DNA from: Bradyrhizobium retamae
Lineage (GTDB): Bacteria > Pseudomonadota > Alphaproteobacteria > Rhizobiales > Xanthobacteraceae
Length of the DNA: 64,000 nucleotides
Reading direction: 5' to 3'
NCBI RefSeq assembly: GCF_001440415.1
Contig: NZ_LLYA01000001.1
Location: 248,001-312,000 of the forward strand
Of this stretch, positions 17,174 to 27,000 are shown one piece after another (positions within the stretch are counted from its first letter, which is position 1; every line of letters begins with the position of its first letter). The translations under genes and the position numbers were made by a program. The notes beneath the pieces were generated by a model. It saw only the letters and a program-made list of their open reading frames with translations, was not told the origin of the DNA and did no database searches.

Positions 17174-18613
17174 TCACGACAGCGCCGGGCTAACCGCGGG
17201 CAGCCGCTGCTTCGGCCCCCAGCGCGTCAGCACAACGCTCGCGCATGAGAGCACGCCGAGCAGCACCATGGAGGCTGCCGCCAGCATGAAAAAGCTCTGC
17301 GCGGTGGCGTCGTGCGTCAACAGCCACCAGCCACCGGCGCCGATGAACAACAACCGCGCGGTCTGCGCCATGACGGGGCCGATCACCTTGGCCGCGCCCT
17401 GCGAGGAGAAGTACATCGCGGTAGCAAGGCCGAGGAAGGCGTACATCGGCGCCGCCGTCGATAGGTATTGACGGCTCGCGGCACGCACGGCCGCATCGTC
17501 GGTGAAGAGGTTGACCCAGATGTCGGGGAAGATTGCGATGAAGGTCGCGAATGTACCGACCGAGGCGAATGCGACGAGCCCCGCCGTCCAGGCAATCTTG
17601 CGGGCCCGCGCAATGCGCTGCGCGCCGACGGCCATGCCGACCATCGGAACCGAGGCGATGCCGACCGCAAATGAGATCGAGGTCAGCATGAACTCGAGCC
17701 GCGCCCCGATGCCGTAGCCGGCGAGCACTTCGGTGCCAAAACTCGCCAGCATGTGCGTGAAGATACTGATCGTCAGCACCGACTGAAGCGGCGAGAAGCA
17801 GGCGATCGCCCCGACCTTCAGGATGTCGATAAACATCGACCACTGAATACGAAGGCCCTTGAGCTTGGGAACGACGCGCGCGCGGCCGGAAAACAGATAC
17901 CAGGACATCACGGAGATGCTGATCAGGTAAGCGATCAGCGAACCGGCCGCGACGCCGCTCATGCCGAATTGCGGGATCGGGCCGAGCCCCAAGCCTAGCG
18001 TGCCACCCAGAATGATCTGGCAGATCGCCGACGACAGCATCAGGAGCGACGGCAGCTTCATGTTGCCGGTGCCGCGCAAAATGCCGGACATCGTGTTCAT
18101 CAGCCACGGCACCACGGCGCCGCCGAAGAAGATCTGCGTGTAAGCGATCGCCTGGGTCAGCACGTTGCCGCGGCCGCCGAGCAGTTCGAGCAGCTTTGGC
18201 CCGAAGATCAGCATGCCCAGCATGAAGGCCAGCCCGAAGCAGAGGCCGATCAGCAGCGCATGCGCGGCAAGGGTCGAGGCGCGATCGAGGTCACCGGCGC
18301 CGAGCGCACGCGCGATCGCGGACGCCACGCCGCCGCCCATGGCGCCACCCGACATCGTCATGGTCAGGATCACGGTAGGAAACACCAGCGCCATCGCGGC
18401 CAGCGCTTCCACGCCCAGACGGCCGATATAGGAGGTCTCGGCGATGACGACGCAGGTGCCCGCGGTAAGCGCGATCACGTTCGGCCAGGTCAGCCACAAC
18501 AGCGTGCGCAGGATCGGGCCGTCGAGCAACGCGTTTTTCGCCGGCGCCGCCGGTGGCGGAAGCGGACGCTCGTTCTCGTCCACGGGAATTTCGGCAACGC
18601 CGAGATCGGACAT
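17174..18613 (-). CDS. MATE family efflux transporter
   Basis: A 479-residue inner-membrane protein with about 12 hydrophobic segments arranged as two six-helix halves. Family landmarks are present: [15 protein letters not shown] at the first helix, [34 protein letters not shown] and [16 protein letters not shown] in the second half. MATE proteins expel drugs or cations using Na+ or H+. The start after GGGAGCAGAA removes a doubtful N-terminal extension. The substrate is unknown. Confidence 0.88.
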   Translation of the reverse strand: MSDLGVAEIPVDENERPLPPPAAPAKNALLDGPILRTLLWLTWPNVIALTAGTCVVIAETSYIGRLGVEALAAMALVFPTVILTMTMSGGAMGGGVASAIARALGAGDLDRASTLAAHALLIGLCFGLAFMLGMLIFGPKLLELLGGRGNVLTQAIAYTQIFFGGAVVPWLMNTMSGILRGTGNMKLPSLLMLSSAICQIILGGTLGLGLGPIPQFGMSGVAAGSLIAYLISISVMSWYLFSGRARVVPKLKGLRIQWSMFIDILKVGAIACFSPLQSVLTISIFTHMLASFGTEVLAGYGIGARLEFMLTSISFAVGIASVPMVGMAVGAQRIARARKIAWTAGLVAFASVGTFATFIAIFPDIWVNLFTDDAAVRAASRQYLSTAAPMYAFLGLATAMYFSSQGAAKVIGPVMAQTARLLFIGAGGWWLLTHDATAQSFFMLAAASMVLLGVLSCASVVLTRWGPKQRLPAVSPALS

Positions 18614-18821
18614 TTCTGCTCCCAGCGCGCGGACTTGGGCAAACCGCGGCGCGCTGCTTCCTAGCATGGCGAAGCCTGATTCCACGTGCACGGGGCGCAA
18701 TGGGGACCTGCGGGATTGCGTGGCGGGCCTTCGGCCGGCCGTTTCACAGGGAATTCATGCCGGAACACGAACGTTCGGGCCGGCACTGCATTGTACGGGC
18801 GATATCCCGGAGAACCCTGCC

Positions 18822-20168
18822 ATGCGCAAGACCCTCCTTCTGGCCATCTGCGTCGGCGCGTTGGCGCTGCCACTGGCCGCCTGTAGCGACCCCAAGGAGA
18901 CCGCGACCGTGGCGCAGAGCTATGGCCCTTCACCCAACCTGCCGCCACCGGAACATTCCTGGATCCCGACGGTGGACATCGCAACCGTCAACCGTTGGCC
19001 GAACGGCGCCACGCCGACCGCCGCAAACGGCATGACGGTCAGCGCCTTTGCCCTCAACCTTGAACATCCGCGTACCGTCTACACGCTGCCGAACGGCGAC
19101 GTGCTGGTCGCCGAGAGCAACGCGCCGCCGAAGCAGGGCGGCGGCATGAGCATCAAGGGCTTCATCTACAAGCAGGCGCAGAACTGGGCCGGCGCCGGCG
19201 TTCCCAGCGCCAACCGCATCACGCTGCTGCGCGATGCCGACGGCGACGGCGTTGCCGAGCTGAGAACCACCTTCATCAGCGGGCTGAACTCGCCCTTCGG
19301 CATGGTGCTGGTCGGCGACGAGCTCTATGTCGCCAATACCGACGCGATCATGAAATTCCCTTATCGCGAAGGCGACACCAAAATCGGCGGGCCCGGCGTC
19401 AAGCTTGCCGGCCTGCCGGCCGGCACCCTCAATCATCACTGGACCAAGGATCTCACCGCCAGCCCTGACGGCACAAAGCTTTATGCGACCGTTGGCTCCA
19501 ACAGCAATGTCGGTGAAAACGGCTTGGATGCCGAAAAGAATCGCGCGGCGATACTGGAAGTCGATCGAGCAAGCGGTCAATGGCGCGTGTTCGCCTCGGG
19601 CTTACGCAATCCGAATGGCCCGGCCTGGAATCCAGTGACCGGCGAGCTCTGGGTCGTCGTTAACGAGCGCGACGAGATTGGCAACGACCTGGTGCCCGAT
19701 TACATGACGTCGGTGAAGGACGGCGCGTTCTACGGCTGGCCATACAGCTATTTTGGCGACCATGTCGACACCCGCGTCGAGCCGCGGCGGCCTGATCTCG
19801 TGCAGAAGGCGGTGGCCCCGGATTATGCCTTGGGCGCGCATACCGCCTCGCTCGGGCTTACCTTCAACACTGGCAATCTGTTCCCGCCCGAAATGGCCAA
19901 TGGTGCCTTCATCGGCCAGCACGGCTCATGGAATCGCAAGCCCCCTTCCGGCTACAAGGTGATCTTTGTCCCCTTCAAGGACGGCAAACCATCCGGACCG
20001 CCGCAGGACGTGCTCACCGGTTTCCTCAACGACAAGGGCCAGGCGCAGGGCCGCCCGGTCGGGCTGCGGCTCGACAAGCAGGGCGCGCTGCTGGTGGCTG
20101 ACGATGTCGGCAACACGATCTGGCGCGTGACGCCGGCGGCGAAGTCGGCATCGGTCTCCCAGGACTGA
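18822..20168 (+). CDS. Sorbosone dehydrogenase-like (PQQ-type beta-propeller) lipoprotein
   Basis: A 448-residue protein with a lipoprotein signal ([10 protein letters not shown]; Cys as the lipidated residue). The body is a six-bladed glucose/sorbosone-dehydrogenase-type propeller: [70 protein letters not shown] and a late [10 protein letters not shown]. Members oxidise sugars or aldehydes with PQQ in the periplasm, but activity cannot be confirmed here. It is a single gene divergent from the MATE exporter. Confidence 0.8.
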   Translation: MRKTLLLAICVGALALPLAACSDPKETATVAQSYGPSPNLPPPEHSWIPTVDIATVNRWPNGATPTAANGMTVSAFALNLEHPRTVYTLPNGDVLVAESNAPPKQGGGMSIKGFIYKQAQNWAGAGVPSANRITLLRDADGDGVAELRTTFISGLNSPFGMVLVGDELYVANTDAIMKFPYREGDTKIGGPGVKLAGLPAGTLNHHWTKDLTASPDGTKLYATVGSNSNVGENGLDAEKNRAAILEVDRASGQWRVFASGLRNPNGPAWNPVTGELWVVVNERDEIGNDLVPDYMTSVKDGAFYGWPYSYFGDHVDTRVEPRRPDLVQKAVAPDYALGAHTASLGLTFNTGNLFPPEMANGAFIGQHGSWNRKPPSGYKVIFVPFKDGKPSGPPQDVLTGFLNDKGQAQGRPVGLRLDKQGALLVADDVGNTIWRVTPAAKSASVSQD

Positions 20169-20284
20169 CTCGGCTGGGGGACCACGCTCCCGAGCACGGA
20201 GTTCCGCACGTTGGCGGGAACGAGCGCGCCGGCTACACGTTGAATCCCTGCCGGTTCCCAAATCAGTGGGATGGCAGTGGACAA

Positions 20285-21514
20285 ATGGCCTTGTCACCAC
20301 AGGTCAATGTGCCCCTCAGCAACTTGCGCGCGATTACCATCGTCATCGTGGTCGCATTTCACTCTGTGCTGCCGTACCTCGCATCGCAACCGGCCGATCC
20401 CTTTCCGTTCGACGCACCGCCCTATCGCTGGATTGCATTCCCAATCCTCGATAACCAGCGCTGGTTCGGCTTCGACCTGTTCTGCGCGTGGCAGGATGTC
20501 AGCCTGATGTCGCTGATGTTTTTGCTGGCCGGTCTGTTCACACCGTCCAGCCTTGGCCGCAAGGGGCCTCGCACCTACACCTTGGAGCGCTCGTGGCGGA
20601 TCGGCCTGCCGTTCATTGTTGCCGTCGGCGTTCTCAGCCCTCTCGCCTACTTCGCGTCCTATCGGCTGACCGCGGCCGATCCCTCCTTCAGCGCCTTTTG
20701 GCAACACTGGCGCGCGCTTCCGATGTGGCCGGCCGGGCCGCAATGGTTTTTGTGGCAGATCTTTCTGCTGGGCGCCGTTGCGGCCGCCGTCCACGCGTTC
20801 GCCCCGCATTGGCTTCGGGCATTGAGCGCGCTCGTCGCCCGCGTTGCCGATCGCCCGCTAATGTTTTTCATTGGGCTGGCGGCGCTCTCTGCGCTGGCCT
20901 ATGTGCCGCTGGCGATGGCCTTCTCACCGTGGGAGTGGACTTTTCTCGGCCCATTTTCATTTCAGCTCAGCCGGCCGCTGCACTACGCGGTCTATTTCTT
21001 CGCCGGATTTGCGATTGGCAGCCACGGCCCCGAGCACAGCATACTGCGTCCCGATGGTCCGCTTGCACGTCACTGGCTGGCCTGGCTTGCGGCCGCCATC
21101 GCCAGCATGTCCGTATGGGGCGGGCTCACATCGCTGACCTTGCCGGAGTGGCAGGCGAGCGCGCCGCTCTTGCGTCTGGCTTCGGCGCTGGCGTTTCCAG
21201 TTGCTTCCGCGGCCGCCGCTCTGTGTCTGCTCGCGATCTGCCTTCGGCTGCTGCAATCGCGCGACCGCCTGCTCGATAGCCTCTCCAGCAATGCCTACAG
21301 CATCTATCTCTTGCATTACGCCGCGGTCGTGTGGCTGCAATACGCGTTGCTTGATGTCGATCTCAACGCGATCGGCAAGGCGACGATCGTTTTTGCCGCC
21401 GCGCTCGCCGCAAGTCTGGCTGCAAGCGCCGGAACAAAAATCGGCGTGAGAGCGCTGGTTTCGCGCCATTCCGAGTCACGAGACGAAAGAGCCATCGCCA
21501 ATCAACCGCGATAA
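20285..21514 (+). CDS. Acyltransferase family 3 membrane protein
   Basis: A 409-residue integral membrane protein with about 10 hydrophobic segments. The first one carries the family signature NLRAITIVIVVAFH, whose His is catalytic in acyltransferase-3 enzymes. R-rich YTLERSWRIGLPF and the late SSNAYSIYLLHYAAVVW also match. These enzymes move acyl groups across the membrane onto sugars or lipids. It is followed within 11 bases by an ABC permease, an ABC ATPase and an esterase, suggesting one pathway for an acylated envelope compound. Confidence 0.8.
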   Translation: MALSPQVNVPLSNLRAITIVIVVAFHSVLPYLASQPADPFPFDAPPYRWIAFPILDNQRWFGFDLFCAWQDVSLMSLMFLLAGLFTPSSLGRKGPRTYTLERSWRIGLPFIVAVGVLSPLAYFASYRLTAADPSFSAFWQHWRALPMWPAGPQWFLWQIFLLGAVAAAVHAFAPHWLRALSALVARVADRPLMFFIGLAALSALAYVPLAMAFSPWEWTFLGPFSFQLSRPLHYAVYFFAGFAIGSHGPEHSILRPDGPLARHWLAWLAAAIASMSVWGGLTSLTLPEWQASAPLLRLASALAFPVASAAAALCLLAICLRLLQSRDRLLDSLSSNAYSIYLLHYAAVVWLQYALLDVDLNAIGKATIVFAAALAASLAASAGTKIGVRALVSRHSESRDERAIANQPR

Positions 21515-21525
21515 CGGATGCCGAC

Positions 21526-22659
21526 ATGTCGCTGGTACTGACACTTGCGTCCCGCAACCTGTTCCACGATCGGCTTCGCTTCGTTGCGACCATGGTCGGA
21601 ATCGTCTTCTCGGTCGTCCTCGTCATGATCCAAATGGGCCTGTTCCTCGGGTTCGGCCGAATGGTCACGACGATGATCGACCATGCCTCCGCCGATTTGT
21701 GGATCCTGCCCAAGGGAGCCAAATGCTTCGAGGATCCGTCGCTGCTCGACGTCAAGCTGCGCGACCGCGTCGCCACCATGGAAGGCGTTAGTTGGGCCGT
21801 CCCGCTCGTGATCGGCTTCTCGGACTGGCGCCTGGAAAGCGGCGAAGTGACGCCGGTCTTCATTGTGAGCGCCGACCTGCGCGACAGCAGCCTGCAACCC
21901 TTCAACGTCGTGGACGGCAACGTGCAGGCGTTGACGCGGGGAGCGAACGTTGCGGTCGACCGCTCCTATTTTGACCGGCTCGGTGTCAGCGGCGTCGGCT
22001 CGACGGCAGAAATCCGTGGCCGCAAGGTGCGCGTGGTCGCGGTCACCGACGGCATCCGCTCGTTCGCCACGACGCCGTACGTGTTTGTGGACTTGAAAAA
22101 CGCGCGCAACTACACCGGAACGCCGCGCGATCGCGCCAGCAGCGTTCTGGTTCGGCTGAAAAGCGATGCCGATCGGGAGAAGGCGCTCAGCGCCATTCGC
22201 GCGGAGGCCGGCGATGCAGAGGTTCTCACGTCGGACGATTTCCGCAGCCGCAGCCGGTCGTTCTGGCTGTTTGGCACGGGGGCCGGAGCCGCGCTGTTTG
22301 CCGGTGCATTGCTCGGAGTGATCGTCGGCACCGTAATCGTCGCGCAGACGCTTTACTCCAGCACCAAGGATCATCTGAACGAATTCGCCACCCTGCGCGC
22401 GATGGGCTCCTCGAACGCCTATATCTACACCGTGATCATCTATCAGGCACTCATCAACGCCGTGATCGGATTTGCGATCGCCGCCGGGATCGGCTCGATC
22501 GTCGTCCAGATGACCGCCAAGAGCGCGTTGCCGATTGTCATCACGCCATGGCTGATGGCGGCGCTGTTCGCGCTGACGGTGGTTATGTGTGTAGCATCCG
22601 GCATTGGGGCAATCATCCGTGTCGTTCGTATCGACCCAGCCACGGTGTTCATGCGATGA
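21526..22659 (+). CDS. FtsX-like ABC transporter permease (DevC type)
   Basis: A 377-residue permease of the DevC/MacB-like kind. There is one N-terminal membrane helix (MVGIVFSVVLVMIQMGLFL), a periplasmic domain of about 220 residues, and three C-terminal helices forming an FtsX domain (LFAGALLGVIVGTVIVAQTL, EFATLRAMGSSNAYIYTVI). Its stop overlaps the ATPase start by 4 bases. DevC permeases work with a DevB adaptor, which is absent here. Confidence 0.82.
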   Translation: MSLVLTLASRNLFHDRLRFVATMVGIVFSVVLVMIQMGLFLGFGRMVTTMIDHASADLWILPKGAKCFEDPSLLDVKLRDRVATMEGVSWAVPLVIGFSDWRLESGEVTPVFIVSADLRDSSLQPFNVVDGNVQALTRGANVAVDRSYFDRLGVSGVGSTAEIRGRKVRVVAVTDGIRSFATTPYVFVDLKNARNYTGTPRDRASSVLVRLKSDADREKALSAIRAEAGDAEVLTSDDFRSRSRSFWLFGTGAGAALFAGALLGVIVGTVIVAQTLYSSTKDHLNEFATLRAMGSSNAYIYTVIIYQALINAVIGFAIAAGIGSIVVQMTAKSALPIVITPWLMAALFALTVVMCVASGIGAIIRVVRIDPATVFMR

Positions 22660-23381
22660 ATGACTATGTCGTCGAAGCCAAGTCGGTCGAGAAGACGCTG
22701 GGTCGCGGCGCCGGCGAGGTGCACGCCTTGCGTGGCGTCGATCTCGCGCTGCGGCGGGGCGAGTTGACGTTGCTGATGGGTCCTTCGGGCAGCGGCAAGA
22801 CCACGCTGCTTTTAGTCCTCGGATGCATGCTGACGCCGAGTTCGGGCAGCGTCACCGTATGCGGGACGCCGACGGCCGACGCCGACAAGGAAGCGCTCGC
22901 CAGGATTCGGCGCGAGCATGTTGGTTTCGTATTCCAGTCCTATCATTTGTTCCCGACGCTGACCGCGACTCAGAACGTGCAGTTGGCGCTGGATATTCGT
23001 GGCGAGCACGGCGGGCGCGCGGCGCAGAAGTCGCGGGACGCCCTTGCAATGGTCGGCCTCGAGCAAAAGGTGGACAGTTTGCCGGGCGGGCTCAGCGGCG
23101 GCGAGCAGCAAAGGGTCGCGATCGCGCGGGCTCTCGTCGCAAACCCTTCCGTCGTTCTTGCCGATGAGCCGACCGGAGCACTGGATGGAAAAAACGGCCA
23201 GAGCATCATGCGTATTCTCGCCGACACCGCCCATGAGCGTGAGCGGGCGGTGCTGGTCGTCACCCACGATCCGCGTGTGGTCCCCTACGCCGATCGCATC
23301 GTCGAGATCGAGGACGGTCTTATCGTGCAGGAGCGTACCGACCGCCCGCGCATGCCCACAGCCGTGCCGTTCAGAGCCTGA
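22656..23381 (+). CDS. ABC transporter ATP-binding protein (DevA/LolD type)
   Basis: A 241-residue ATPase with Walker [11 protein letters not shown]-loop [20 protein letters not shown], signature [15 protein letters not shown], Walker [13 protein letters not shown] and H-loop VVTHDPRV. The EPTGALD variant is typical of LolD/MacB/DevA ATPases that power FtsX-like permeases. It is translationally coupled to the permease by an ATGA overlap. Confidence 0.88.
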   Translation: MNDYVVEAKSVEKTLGRGAGEVHALRGVDLALRRGELTLLMGPSGSGKTTLLLVLGCMLTPSSGSVTVCGTPTADADKEALARIRREHVGFVFQSYHLFPTLTATQNVQLALDIRGEHGGRAAQKSRDALAMVGLEQKVDSLPGGLSGGEQQRVAIARALVANPSVVLADEPTGALDGKNGQSIMRILADTAHERERAVLVVTHDPRVVPYADRIVEIEDGLIVQERTDRPRMPTAVPFRA

Positions 23382-23395
23382 GCGCAAGGGCCGCC

Positions 23396-24292
23396 ATGAG
23401 CCTGCGAGCCGAACTTTTGCGCATCGGTATTCGCATGTTGCTCAAGCGGCGCGGCGGGAGTCTCGATGTCGAACAATGGCGGCGGAACATGCGTGCGATG
23501 GAGCGGTTTGTGCCGCATCCGCCCGCCCGGAGCGCAACGGTCGAGATCGAGACCGGTCGGGTGCGATTTCACCGGGTTACCACGCCGGCATCCCGGCCCG
23601 AACGTAACGTGCTCTATCTCCATGGCGGCGCCTATGTTTCCGGCGCGCCGGTCTATTACCGGCACTTCCTCTGGCGGATTGCCGACGCTTTGCAAGCCCG
23701 CGTCTGGGCGCCCGAATACCGCCTGGCTCCCGAGCATGTCTTTCCGGCGGCGCTCGAGGATGCGGTCGAGGGCTATCATTGGCTTGTCGATCACACGCCC
23801 GATAGTCGCCAGCTGTTCGTAGCGGGGGATTCGGCCGGAGGCGGCCTGGCGCTGTGCCTGCTATTGAGGCTCCGTGACGATGGCAAGCCGCTTCCTGCCG
23901 CGGCCGTCGCCTTGTCGCCGTGGACCGATCTGGCCCTCACCGGCGCTTCGCTGAAGACGAATGCAGCGGCCGATCCGATGCTGAACATCGAGGATCTTCC
24001 CGATCTGGCGAAGCTCTATCTCGGTGGAGCCGATCCGCGTACGCCCTACGCTTCGCCGCTCTACGGCGATCCCGCCGGATTGCCGCCAGTGCTTATTCAG
24101 GTCGGCAGCGATGAAATTCTCAGGGACGACGCTGTCCGAATGGCGGAGAAGCTACGGTCGCACAATCCGCGCAGCAAACTCGAGATCTGGCGGCGCATGC
24201 CGCACGTCTGGCAATTGTTTGTGCCGGTGTTGCCGGAGGCCCATCGCGCGATTGCGCAGATCGGAGCATTTGTCTCCGAGGTGCAGCGCTGA
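23396..24292 (+). CDS. Alpha/beta hydrolase, hormone-sensitive-lipase-like esterase
   Basis: A 298-residue HSL-family esterase. The oxyanion motif is YLHGGAYVSG, the nucleophile elbow GDSAGGGLALCLL, the acid region ADPMLNIEDL or QVGSDEILRDDA, and the likely catalytic His sits in MPHVWQLFVPV. There is no signal peptide, so it is probably cytoplasmic. It follows the ABC ATPase by 14 bases and may remove or exchange acyl groups on the transported compound. Confidence 0.85.
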   Translation: MSLRAELLRIGIRMLLKRRGGSLDVEQWRRNMRAMERFVPHPPARSATVEIETGRVRFHRVTTPASRPERNVLYLHGGAYVSGAPVYYRHFLWRIADALQARVWAPEYRLAPEHVFPAALEDAVEGYHWLVDHTPDSRQLFVAGDSAGGGLALCLLLRLRDDGKPLPAAAVALSPWTDLALTGASLKTNAAADPMLNIEDLPDLAKLYLGGADPRTPYASPLYGDPAGLPPVLIQVGSDEILRDDAVRMAEKLRSHNPRSKLEIWRRMPHVWQLFVPVLPEAHRAIAQIGAFVSEVQR

Positions 24293-24319
24293 CACGAAGC
24301 GTGACCGTCGCGCAGGCGG

Positions 24320-25426
24320 TCACACCCGGAAGTGCTTGGAGAGCTTCAACCCTTGCGCCTGATAGTTCGAACCGATGCGCTGGCCGTACATCGCGTCGGG
24401 CCGCGACAGCATTTTCTCGTAGACCAGACGGCCGACGATCTGGCCGTGCTCGAGGATGAACGGCACCTCGCGCGAGCGCACTTCGAGCACGGCGCGCGCA
24501 CCCTGCCCGCCGGCACCGGCATAGCCGAAGCCGGGATCGAAGAATCCGGCGTAATGCACGCGGAATTCGCCGACCAGGGGATCGAACGGCACCATTTCGG
24601 CGGCGTAATCCGGCGGCACCTGCACGGCCTCCTTCGAGGCCAGGATGTAGAACTCGCCGGGATCGAGGATGAGGCTCCCGTCTGATCGGGCCGGGATCGG
24701 CTCCCAGAATTCGTCGACCGCATAGCCGCCGCGGCGGTCGATATCGACCACACCAGTGTGGCGCTTGGCGCGGTAGCCGACGAATCGGCCTGTGTTCTCG
24801 CCGGAGAGATCGACCGACAGCGCCACGCCATTGGCAAGATCGGCGTCATCGATATCGACCAATCGCTCGGCGCCATGCAGCGCGTCGAGCTCGTCGGCAT
24901 TGAGGAAGGCGTCGCCGGTGCGGAAGCGCACTTGTGATAGCCGCGAGCCCTCGCGCAGCAGCACCGGAAACGTCTTCGGGCTGATCTCGGCATAGAGCGG
25001 GCCGTGATAGCCCGCGCCGATCATATCGAAGCGGCGGGTGCCGTCGGCAATCACGCGGGTGAAGACGTCGAGCCGTCCGGTCGAACTTTTCGGATTGGCG
25101 GCGGCCACGATCTCCGGCGGCAGCGCGAGGCTTTCCAGAAGCGGCACGATGTAGACGCAATTGGTCTCCAGCACCGCGCCGTCGGAGAGATTTATTTCAT
25201 GCAGCTTCAGTTCGTCGATGCGCTCGGCGACGGTCGCGCCCGGGCCAGGCAGGAAGCTCGCGCGCACCCGATAGGCAACGTCGCCGAGGCGCAAATCGAG
25301 GCTTGCGGGTTGGATCTGGCTCTCGATGAACGGATAGGCCGGCAGAATCAGGCCCGCATCCGCCATCGCCGCGATCATGCGGTCGGGGAGAATTCCGTTA
25401 CCGTCGGGCGGAAGCGTGAACGACAC
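24320..25426 (-). CDS. dcd: dCTP deaminase, double-length form
   Basis: A 368-residue protein, about twice the usual dCTP deaminase (around 190), with two trimeric-dUTPase-like beta domains: residues about 30-170 (ILPAYPFIESQIQPASLDLRLG, NPKSSTGRLDVFTRV) and about 200-350 (ILDPGEFYILASKEAVQVP). SSTGR and the late FDPGFGYAG resemble nucleotide-binding segments. It converts dCTP to dUTP for thymidylate synthesis. A GTG start is chosen because AGAGGA stands 7 bases upstream, and the family N-terminus begins there. It is convergent with the esterase gene. Confidence 0.82.
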   Translation of the reverse strand: MSFTLPPDGNGILPDRMIAAMADAGLILPAYPFIESQIQPASLDLRLGDVAYRVRASFLPGPGATVAERIDELKLHEINLSDGAVLETNCVYIVPLLESLALPPEIVAAANPKSSTGRLDVFTRVIADGTRRFDMIGAGYHGPLYAEISPKTFPVLLREGSRLSQVRFRTGDAFLNADELDALHGAERLVDIDDADLANGVALSVDLSGENTGRFVGYRAKRHTGVVDIDRRGGYAVDEFWEPIPARSDGSLILDPGEFYILASKEAVQVPPDYAAEMVPFDPLVGEFRVHYAGFFDPGFGYAGAGGQGARAVLEVRSREVPFILEHGQIVGRLVYEKMLSRPDAMYGQRIGSNYQAQGLKLSKHFRV

Positions 25427-25552
25427 GGCGCGGTCCTCTGAGGTGGCCCTGGATGCCCAAATGTCATCCAAACCTCGTAAATATGGGCTTTTAGGGGTTA
25501 TCCGATGGCTGCCTTGACTGAAAGGGCGCAACCGAATATCAGCATGACTTAT

Positions 25553-25613
25553 CCCGTGGTGATTTGAGCCGGCCGGCTTGCAGCCACGTTAAATAAGTAG
25601 CTAAACAGGCCGG
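25553..25613 (+). ncRNA. SAM-II riboswitch aptamer
   Basis: The segment matches the alphaproteobacterial SAM-II (metA) motif. CGTGGT at 25555-25560 and GCCACG at 25583-25588 form P1 around GATTTG and GGCTTGCA. The hallmark AAATAAGTAGCTAAAC follows at 25591, with CAGGCCGG positioned for the pseudoknot. It sits 83 bases before metZ, a usual target. SAM binding should reduce metZ expression. Confidence 0.88.
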
Positions 25614-25661
25614 GGACACGTGTGATCCCGGCCTGTGGAAATTCTTCCAGGCCGGTTTTTT
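25605..25661 (+). terminator. Riboswitch expression platform: antiterminator and terminator
   Basis: CCGGCCTG at 25628-25635 and CAGGCCGG at 25648-25655 form a strong hairpin followed by six T: an intrinsic terminator. The left arm can instead pair with ACAGGCCGGGGA at 25605-25616, part of the aptamer's 3' end, forming an antiterminator. SAM binding would hold that segment in the pseudoknot and favour termination. A further hairpin (GTGACCA 25662, TGGTCAC 25677) lies before the GGAGGT ribosome site. Confidence 0.75.
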
Positions 25662-25695
25662 GTGACCATTTTCCGGTGGTCACGACGGAGGTCAC

Positions 25696-26889
25696 ATGTC
25701 TGAAGTTGGTTCTACCAAGCGTTTTCGTCCCGAAACCCGCCTCGTCCATGGCGGCACGCTGCGCTCGCAATTCGGCGAGACGTCGGAAGCGCTGTTCCTC
25801 ACCCAAGGCTATGTCTACGACAGCGCGGAGCAGTGCGAAGCGCGCTTCAAGGGCGAGGATCCCGGCTTTATCTATTCGCGCTATTCCAATCCTACGATTT
25901 CAATGTTCGAGCGCCGAATGATCGAGCTCGAAGGCGCGGAAGCTGCTCGCTCCACCGCCACCGGCATGGCCGCGGTGACGACCGCGATCCTCGCACCGCT
26001 CAGAGCCGGCGATCATGTGGTGGCCTCGAAAGCCCTGTTCGGCTCGTGCCTTTACGTCGTGCAGGACCTCCTGCCGCGCTACGGGATCGAAACGACGCTG
26101 GTCGACGGCCTCGATCTCGCCCAATGGCAGCGCGCATTGCGGCCCAACACCAAGACCTTCTTCCTGGAGAGCCCGACCAACCCGACGCTGGATGTGCTCG
26201 ATATTCCGGCGATTGCCGAGATCGCGCACAAGGGCGGCGCACGGCTGGTCGTCGATAACGTCTTTGCCACGCCGATCTGGCAGAGCCCGCTTTCGCTCGG
26301 CGCCGATGTCGTGGTCTACTCCGCAACCAAACATATCGACGGTCAAGGGCGCTGCCTCGGCGGCATTATTCTCTCGTCCGAAGCCTTCATCGCTGAGCAC
26401 ATTCACAACTTCATGCGCCAGACCGGGCCATCGCTCTCGCCCTTCAACGCGTGGGTCCTGCTCAAGGGACTGGAGACGCTGGGCCTGCGGGTACGCGCGC
26501 AGACCGACAACGCGGCGAAAATCGCCGAGGCGTTGGCAAGCCATCCGAAGATTGCGCGAATGATCTATCCTGGCCGCGCCGATCATCCGCAGGCGGAGCT
26601 GGTGAAGAAGCAAATGCGCGGCGGCTCGACGCTGATCGGCTTCGAGGTCAAGGGCGGCAAGGCGGCCGCCTTCCGCGTTCTCAATGCGTTGCAGATCTCG
26701 CGCATCTCCAACAATCTCGGCGATAGCAAGAGCCTCGTCACCCATCCTGCGACCACGACGCATCAACGGCTGACGCCGGAGGCGCGCGCCGAGCTCGGCA
26801 TCAGCGAGGGCTTTATCCGCTTCTCGGCCGGGCTCGAGCATGCGGATGATCTGGTCGAGGATTTTGCGCAGGCGCTGGAGAAGGCGTGA
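25696..26889 (+). CDS. metZ: O-succinylhomoserine sulfhydrylase
   Basis: A 397-residue PLP enzyme of the Cys/Met-metabolism family. Landmarks: YVYDSAEQCEARF, FIYSRYSNPT, the cofactor region ATGMAAVTTAIL, ESPTNPTLDV, VDNVFATP and the PLP lysine K212 in YSATKHIDGQG. The late DSKSLVTHPATTTHQ is typical. It makes homocysteine from O-succinylhomoserine and sulfide in methionine synthesis. The upstream SAM-II riboswitch and the apaG gene farther on match the order common in Bradyrhizobium relatives. GGAGGT precedes the ATG. Confidence 0.93.
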   Translation: MSEVGSTKRFRPETRLVHGGTLRSQFGETSEALFLTQGYVYDSAEQCEARFKGEDPGFIYSRYSNPTISMFERRMIELEGAEAARSTATGMAAVTTAILAPLRAGDHVVASKALFGSCLYVVQDLLPRYGIETTLVDGLDLAQWQRALRPNTKTFFLESPTNPTLDVLDIPAIAEIAHKGGARLVVDNVFATPIWQSPLSLGADVVVYSATKHIDGQGRCLGGIILSSEAFIAEHIHNFMRQTGPSLSPFNAWVLLKGLETLGLRVRAQTDNAAKIAEALASHPKIARMIYPGRADHPQAELVKKQMRGGSTLIGFEVKGGKAAAFRVLNALQISRISNNLGDSKSLVTHPATTTHQRLTPEARAELGISEGFIRFSAGLEHADDLVEDFAQALEKA

Positions 26890-26897
26890 GCGACCTT

Positions 26898-26990
26898 GTA
26901 GGGTGGGCAAAGCGAAGCGTGCCCACCCTCTCGCAGCACATGACATGATAAACGGTGGGGACGGCGCTTACGCGCCTTTGCGCACCCTAC
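26898..26990. repeat. Intergenic inverted repeat, family B (copy 1)
   Basis: The left end is GTAGGGTGGGCAAAGCGAAG and the right end is GCGCACCCTAC, with inner arms GCGTGCCCACC and GGTGGGGACGGCGC. A second copy lies at 31405-31503. It separates metZ from the convergent SGNH gene. Confidence 0.8.
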
Positions 26991-27000
26991 GAATTCCGAC

